From: Verrucomicrobiota bacterium
GTDB lineage: Bacteria; Verrucomicrobiota; Verrucomicrobiia; Limisphaerales; JAEYXS01
DNA length: 24,883 nt
Assembly: GCA_021156225.1 (NCBI GenBank)
Contig: JAJNBN010000002.1
Span: forward strand, 1-24,883
Direction of reading: 5' to 3'
Numbering within the stretch: position 1 is the first letter of the stretch; each line of letters begins with the position of its first letter. A program made the translations under genes and the position numbers. A model generated the notes under the pieces. That model saw nothing but the letters and a program-made list of their open reading frames with translations, ran no database searches and was not told the DNA's origin. This document shows positions 20,549 to 24,883 of the stretch, piece after piece.

Positions 20549-22531
20549 TTACGGAGCCAGTTGCGCACGATAGAAACGGTTCCCGGAAAAAATCGGCAGC
20601 GTCACTCGGAAGTTCCTCTCCGGCGTCAATGTCTCCAAACCCGTCCCCGTTTCTTCCGTCCAAGGCCCCGTCACGCTTGTGGCAGAAAATACCTTAACCG
20701 ATCCGGAGGCCACATGTGAAAGTCCCACATCGAATTTCTTGGTTACCGTGTTTTGCAACCCGCTAATGGTGACCGTTGGCGCCGCCACACTTTGGATTTC
20801 CAACACATTACTGCCGGGATAATTGCGATTCTGGACCGACGGCTTCAGGACAACCAGATAGCTGCTGGTGGAAGCGGAAGTGAATTGAAACAGGGACGCA
20901 TTGTTTACCAGGCTGCTGCCTGCAATACTGCCAGTATCCGCACCTGTCAGACTGATATTATCAAACATCCACCCGGCGATGTAGCTGGGTTCACTGTAAT
21001 AACTGCCGCTGTCACGAAACACGTAAGTGTAAGCAAAACGCAGTCTCGTTTCGAGCCGCGGCAAGGAACCTAAGTTGATGGTCACCAGTTGATATGGGGC
21101 ATTGGGGTTCTGGCTGCCGCCGGTCTGCGTCCAGACATCCTGCCAAGTCACACCTCCATTTTGAGAGATTTGCACCACGGGTATTTGATTCGTCGTGGCA
21201 AAGGCCAGCCGGGACTGGAAGGTCAGCGTAGCGCCAGTTTTCGGGATGAAACGTGTATTCAGTTCCAGTGCTTGCAGCGTCGGGGGCGCAGGATGCACGA
21301 GATGAAAAACCGAAGGGCGCGCCACTTGGGTGTCCGCACCGGTCACTGAATAACTACCGGTCAGGGTGGTGGAGAAATTAGCCAGGCCTGTGTCGGCATT
21401 GTCCGTGAAGGTGAACGGCGTCAATGCCAACACCTGCCACGAATAATTGGTGATACCGATGGGCGTCGTAAAATTGTAGCCCATGTTAAACCCGCTCACT
21501 GGGTGCAACGGTCCGGTCAGAACCGGAGCCTGATAAGCCGGCCGCCAGTCCACCTTGACGTTCAAGTTCGCCGCCACCGTGACGTTAGTGGTGAAGGTGC
21601 CGCCATTGGCTGCGGTAAAAGTGACCGTGTAATTGCCATTGCCCGGCAGCGGAATCGTGTAGCCACCGCTGGTGGCAGTGATGGCGTAGAACTGCGCGCC
21701 GGTCACTTGCACACTCACTCCGCCCAAGCCTTCACCCAGATCATAAAACACGTTACTGTTCAGATCGTGATAAACGACCCCGCTAAGAAGGGGCAGGTCG
21801 GCCTGGGAGCGCGCAAAATCTTGCGTCACCAGTTGCGGTCCTACCGGCCCGTTCACACCTTCATAGATGCCGACTCCGATCTCACGGAAATCCGCACGGT
21901 GAATATTCACCCGATGCCCGCGTCCGGTCTGCATACCGTCCGCATCATTGCCCCAATCGATTTGGAAGCCCGCGTGCCCATACAGCGTGTTCTCAGAATA
22001 GGAAAAGATATTTTCCCCCGCTGCCCCAAGGGTATAGCCCTGATTTAAGAGCCGTTGGCCTAAATCTGGTTCACCCACGCTCGTGACCTGATGTTCCTGC
22101 ACCTGGTTGGTGAACATGACCGCACTGTGCAGTCGCGCCGCTGCGATGATGGCGCTGTTGAACGCCAGCGGTTGAGCCGGAGGGATGATGCTGAATTCCG
22201 CCACCATGACCGGCAGGTTGACATCAAAGAAATCCACAGCATTGAGCACGCCTAGATCCGTAAGCTGCGACAGCCAAATACCCTCGGCCGGCGGATTGGC
22301 CCGTGCCCGATTGATCAATTCCAAGTAAAGCTGCTCGTCATCCGTCGGTTGCCCGATGGAATAAAGCGTAGGACCGGCAGACAAGCCCACCTTGGCCGGG
22401 GAAAAAGCGTTGGTATTGGTGATCCGTGGCGGATTGGGTTCAGGAGCCTGAGGAGTTCTTGGTTCCGCTGCCTGCCCACCCCAGACAAACGCGACCAACA
22501 GGAATAAAACGGTGGGGATGAAACGGTTCAT
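20549..22531 (-). CDS. Secreted CAP/SCP-domain protein with Ig-like regions
   Basis: The 660-residue exported protein has a signal peptide cleaved near QAA (residue 22). A CAP domain spans about residues 60-245: LYLELINRARANP, the histidine in AARLHSAVMF, GENIFSYSEN and GRGHRVNIHRADFREIGVGI are the family signatures. Next is an SdrD/B-type beta domain (about 248-320; SGVVYHDLNSNVFYDLGEGLGGVSV), often calcium-stabilised. A large beta-rich region (about 345-540) follows, and a C-terminal domain ends in NRFYRAQLAP, a style I associate with verrucomicrobial exported proteins. CAP proteins have varied extracellular roles, and none can be assigned here. It is divergent from the EEP-fold gene. No Shine-Dalgarno sequence is obvious. 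Confidence 0.88.
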   Translation of the reverse strand: MNRFIPTVLFLLVAFVWGGQAAEPRTPQAPEPNPPRITNTNAFSPAKVGLSAGPTLYSIGQPTDDEQLYLELINRARANPPAEGIWLSQLTDLGVLNAVDFFDVNLPVMVAEFSIIPPAQPLAFNSAIIAAARLHSAVMFTNQVQEHQVTSVGEPDLGQRLLNQGYTLGAAGENIFSYSENTLYGHAGFQIDWGNDADGMQTGRGHRVNIHRADFREIGVGIYEGVNGPVGPQLVTQDFARSQADLPLLSGVVYHDLNSNVFYDLGEGLGGVSVQVTGAQFYAITATSGGYTIPLPGNGNYTVTFTAANGGTFTTNVTVAANLNVKVDWRPAYQAPVLTGPLHPVSGFNMGYNFTTPIGITNYSWQVLALTPFTFTDNADTGLANFSTTLTGSYSVTGADTQVARPSVFHLVHPAPPTLQALELNTRFIPKTGATLTFQSRLAFATTNQIPVVQISQNGGVTWQDVWTQTGGSQNPNAPYQLVTINLGSLPRLETRLRFAYTYVFRDSGSYYSEPSYIAGWMFDNISLTGADTGSIAGSSLVNNASLFQFTSASTSSYLVVLKPSVQNRNYPGSNVLEIQSVAAPTVTISGLQNTVTKKFDVGLSHVASGSVKVFSATSVTGPWTEETGTGLETLTPERNFRVTLPIFSGNRFYRAQLAP

Positions 22532-22676
22532 GACGGCGGCTAAAATTAGGCTATGATAGAGACAATCGCGTTACGCGAACATGGGACGATAAGCATCGCC
22601 CGGTCGGCCCGCAAGCCGGTTTAGGATGCTTTTAGCATTGTCCTTGCCATCTCGTACCTGAGAATACAGCTCGCAC

Positions 22677-23828
22677 ATGACGCCAGCGCCAGTCAACGAA
22701 CCCGCCCCGGTTGATGATCCTCCCTTGGTCACCCTGCTGGAACGGCTGTCCAAGGCCCTCAAGGACTGGCGCAATCCGTCTGGCGCGGTGCAAAAAGCAC
22801 TGAAATGGACCCGTCGGACCGTGCTGGCGGTGAACCTTTCCTATGCGGCGATACTTGTTCTCGTGCTGGCCTTGCTGGAATGGCAGGCGGAGACCCATTG
22901 GTTTCTTAGTTTTGCGCTCTACGTTCCGCCGCAGATGTGGCTGTTGCCCATTTTATTTTTGGCGCCGGTCACGCTATTGCTCCAGCCACGTTGGTGCTGG
23001 ATGCATCTGGGGTGTATGTTGTTAGTCCTGTTCCTGTATATGGACCCGCAGTTCGGCGGCCAACGAACCGCAAAAGGGCCATCCCTAAAAATCCTCACGA
23101 ACAATCGTGGTCAGGATAACAAGCAAAGCCCCACCGAATTCATCACGGCGGAAAAGCCGGATGTGGTCGTCTTTCAGGAAGCGGGCAGGGAAGCGCAATA
23201 TGCCAAGGCATATCCCGGGCTGAGTGTCCGCGCAGTGAATGAATTCACCATCATCAGCCGTCACACCGTGAAGCAGATCGAGTTGCTGCCTCAACGCGGG
23301 TTGAATTCACGTCCGGTGGCCATGCGTGCCGTGCTGGATTGGGAGGGGCGGGACGTGATCATCTACAGCGTCCATTTCACCTCGCCCCGCGAACACCTTG
23401 AGCCGATGAGCAAGGGCGGATTCCTCGCCGCCGCCTTTGGGACCAAAGGCGGCTACGGTGAAAAATTGCGGAAACAAACTGCCGACTTTTGGACGCATCA
23501 AAAGAAAATGTCCACCGAGATCGCCGAGATGGCGAAGAAAGAATCCTCACCCACCATCATCGCCGGGGATTTTAACGTCCCCAATCACGGCCAGATTTAT
23601 CACCTCTACCGCAGCCAGTTCACGGACGCCTTTGAGGAAGCGGGCACCGGTTATGGCCTGACTTTCCCCGGTTTCACCCGCAACCCCATCACCTTCTTCG
23701 GCCCTTGGCTGCGGCTGGATCAGATCTTCGCCAATGGCCAGCTCAAGCCCATCGCCTGCAAGGCGGAACCGGGCCGCCGTTCGCAACACCGCTCCATGGT
23801 CGCCACGTTTGAGCTGAAGCAGAAGTGA
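22677..23828 (+). CDS. Membrane-anchored endonuclease/exonuclease/phosphatase-fold protein
   Basis: The 383-residue protein has a cytoplasmic N-terminus (residues 1-46), three hydrophobic segments (about 48-67, 75-100 and 107-121) and an EEP domain from about 136 to the end. Recognisable EEP positions are N142, E168 (VVVFQEAG), H233 (YSVHFTSP), D298 and N300 (GDFNVP), D348 (LRLDQIFA) and H371. The family cleaves phosphodiester or phosphomonoester bonds using a divalent metal; members act on DNA, RNA, phosphoinositides or sphingomyelin. The final motif is SQHRSM instead of the usual SDHxP, so the aspartate that partners the catalytic histidine is a glutamine. The topology suggests the domain is outside the cytoplasmic membrane. 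It converges on the next gene with six bases between the stop codons. Confidence 0.85.
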   Translation: MTPAPVNEPAPVDDPPLVTLLERLSKALKDWRNPSGAVQKALKWTRRTVLAVNLSYAAILVLVLALLEWQAETHWFLSFALYVPPQMWLLPILFLAPVTLLLQPRWCWMHLGCMLLVLFLYMDPQFGGQRTAKGPSLKILTNNRGQDNKQSPTEFITAEKPDVVVFQEAGREAQYAKAYPGLSVRAVNEFTIISRHTVKQIELLPQRGLNSRPVAMRAVLDWEGRDVIIYSVHFTSPREHLEPMSKGGFLAAAFGTKGGYGEKLRKQTADFWTHQKKMSTEIAEMAKKESSPTIIAGDFNVPNHGQIYHLYRSQFTDAFEEAGTGYGLTFPGFTRNPITFFGPWLRLDQIFANGQLKPIACKAEPGRRSQHRSMVATFELKQK

Positions 23829-23834
23829 CCGGCC

Positions 23835-24809
23835 TCACATGATGCGATCCACCAACGGCGCCTCATCCAGATAACGCCGGAAGTTTTTTAAGAAGTGGCC
23901 GATGAGATTCTCCGCTTCTCCCTGATGACCGCCCGCCACATGCGGTGTGATGTAGCAATTCGGCAGGCTCAGCAAGGGATGCCCCTCCGGCAAAGGCTCC
24001 GGCTCCGTCACATCCAGCCACGCCGCGCCCAGTTGACCGGAGCGCAAAGCGACCGCCAGCGCCTCCTGATCCACCGTCGTCCCGCGCCCGATATTGTAGA
24101 AGATCGCGCCCCGCTTCATCTGGTTCAATCGCTCCGTGGAAATGAAATTCTGCGAATCCGCATTGGCCGGCAAAATGTTGATCACATGATCCGCCTCGGC
24201 CAAAGCGTCTGGCAATTCGGCAGCGGTGATAATCGGGATGCCTTCATCGCCGCGAACTTTGCGTCGATAAGCGACTACGTTCATGTGAAACGGCCGCAGG
24301 ATTTCCAACAGCCGGATGGCGATGCCGCCGAACCCGAGGATGACGACGCGTTGATGCTGGAGCAGAGGCGAAGTATGACGCAAGTTCAACCATTCGGGGG
24401 TGGCGTTTTTATGACGCACGCCCAGGGACTCCGGCAAATGCCGCGCCTGCGCCAGCATGAAGGCGAACACATGTTCCGCACACGCCTCGGCATACACCGT
24501 GGAGCTGTTCGTGAGCTGGATATCGTGTTTGGCGGCGAACGCGCGGAACTCGGGCGTATCGTAGCGGGTGAAACCGGCACTGGAGATATGCGCCCACTTC
24601 AGCCGCGTGGATTGCAGGATGTTCGCCACGTCCGGCTGTCCGAAGGCGATATCGGCCTCCGCGAAAGCCGGATCGGGATCGGATTTTGCCAAAGGTGAAT
24701 TCACCATCTCCGCCGGAAAGATCAGTTCATGCGGGGCTACGCCTTCCCGCAATTGTTTCAAGGCGGCATTGCCTAAAAACGTGTCGCAAAAAATCTTCAG
24801 GTTCTTCAT
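23835..24809 (-). CDS. D-2-hydroxyacid dehydrogenase (glyoxylate/hydroxypyruvate reductase-like)
   Basis: The 324-residue oxidoreductase should interconvert 2-keto acids and D-2-hydroxyacids. The Rossmann motif GFGGIA is at residues 159-164. The catalytic triad is R242 (GRGTTVD), E271 (TEPEPLP) and H290 (ITPHVAGG). After the second strand of the cofactor domain the sequence is AYRRKVRGD (about 180-188), with arginines where NAD-dependent members carry an acidic residue; this points to NADP(H). The substrate domain contains SSAGFTRYD, typical of the glyoxylate/hydroxypyruvate reductase side of the family. The start at 24809 gives the expected N-terminus. The gene stands at the edge of the window with 74 bases upstream, so its partners are unseen. 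Confidence 0.92.
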   Translation of the reverse strand: MKNLKIFCDTFLGNAALKQLREGVAPHELIFPAEMVNSPLAKSDPDPAFAEADIAFGQPDVANILQSTRLKWAHISSAGFTRYDTPEFRAFAAKHDIQLTNSSTVYAEACAEHVFAFMLAQARHLPESLGVRHKNATPEWLNLRHTSPLLQHQRVVILGFGGIAIRLLEILRPFHMNVVAYRRKVRGDEGIPIITAAELPDALAEADHVINILPANADSQNFISTERLNQMKRGAIFYNIGRGTTVDQEALAVALRSGQLGAAWLDVTEPEPLPEGHPLLSLPNCYITPHVAGGHQGEAENLIGHFLKNFRRYLDEAPLVDRIM

Positions 24810-24883
24810 GGATTCGACATCGGCACTACCAGTGCGATGTGCGCAGTATCGCTGTTCGGCAGAAATTAAACAAACCGCATGTT

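Overview
The window looks like ordinary chromosome from a Gram-negative bacterium, most likely a member of Verrucomicrobiota. This placement is an inference. It rests on lpxD (outer-membrane lipid A synthesis), lipoprotein and Sec signals, a secreted CAP protein with a C-terminal end (FYRAQLAP) of a kind I associate with verrucomicrobial exported proteins, weak or absent Shine-Dalgarno sequences at many genes, and many short perfect palindromes between genes. No tRNA, rRNA, CRISPR array, prophage or conjugative module was seen.

Left part (1-5893): the N-terminal part of a lipoprotein runs off the left edge, followed by a 301-base AT-rich spacer. An ABC-F ATPase lies downstream of a CvpA-type membrane protein on the minus strand. 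Divergent from cvpA is a DNA amino-methyltransferase with no visible restriction partner. Next comes a compact REP/RAYT locus: a HUH/Y1 transposase-like gene flanked by five GTAG-headed hairpins (three forward, two reverse) that make up two full ~180-bp elements and one truncated element.

Middle (5894-12573): a long UvrA-family gene carries a palindromic repeat translated inside the protein and a second repeat that supplies its C-terminal tail. A two-helix DUF3185-like protein and a secreted hypothetical protein converge on an array of hairpins. Then comes rpsA (ribosomal protein S1, six S1 domains) with a long hairpin-rich leader lacking a Shine-Dalgarno sequence and a textbook terminator.

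Right-middle (12574-20438): a tiny secreted cysteine/lysine-rich protein has its own good promoter and terminator. An operon of two M16 peptidase-family proteins follows, one with the zinc motif and one without it, overlapping by 4 nt. A GNAT acetyltransferase and an AlkD-like DNA alkylation repair protein come next, then a fatty-acid desaturase followed by lpxD, which pair membrane lipid functions.

Right end (20439-24883): a secreted CAP/SCP-domain protein and a membrane-anchored endonuclease/exonuclease/phosphatase-fold protein are divergently transcribed. The latter converges, with six bases between stops, on a D-2-hydroxyacid dehydrogenase whose cofactor loop suggests NADP(H).

The strongest candidates for something little described are the self-contained RAYT/REP cluster with compensated hairpins, the palindrome translated within UvrA, the cysteine-rich exported mini-protein, and the methyltransferase with its motif order I then IV.
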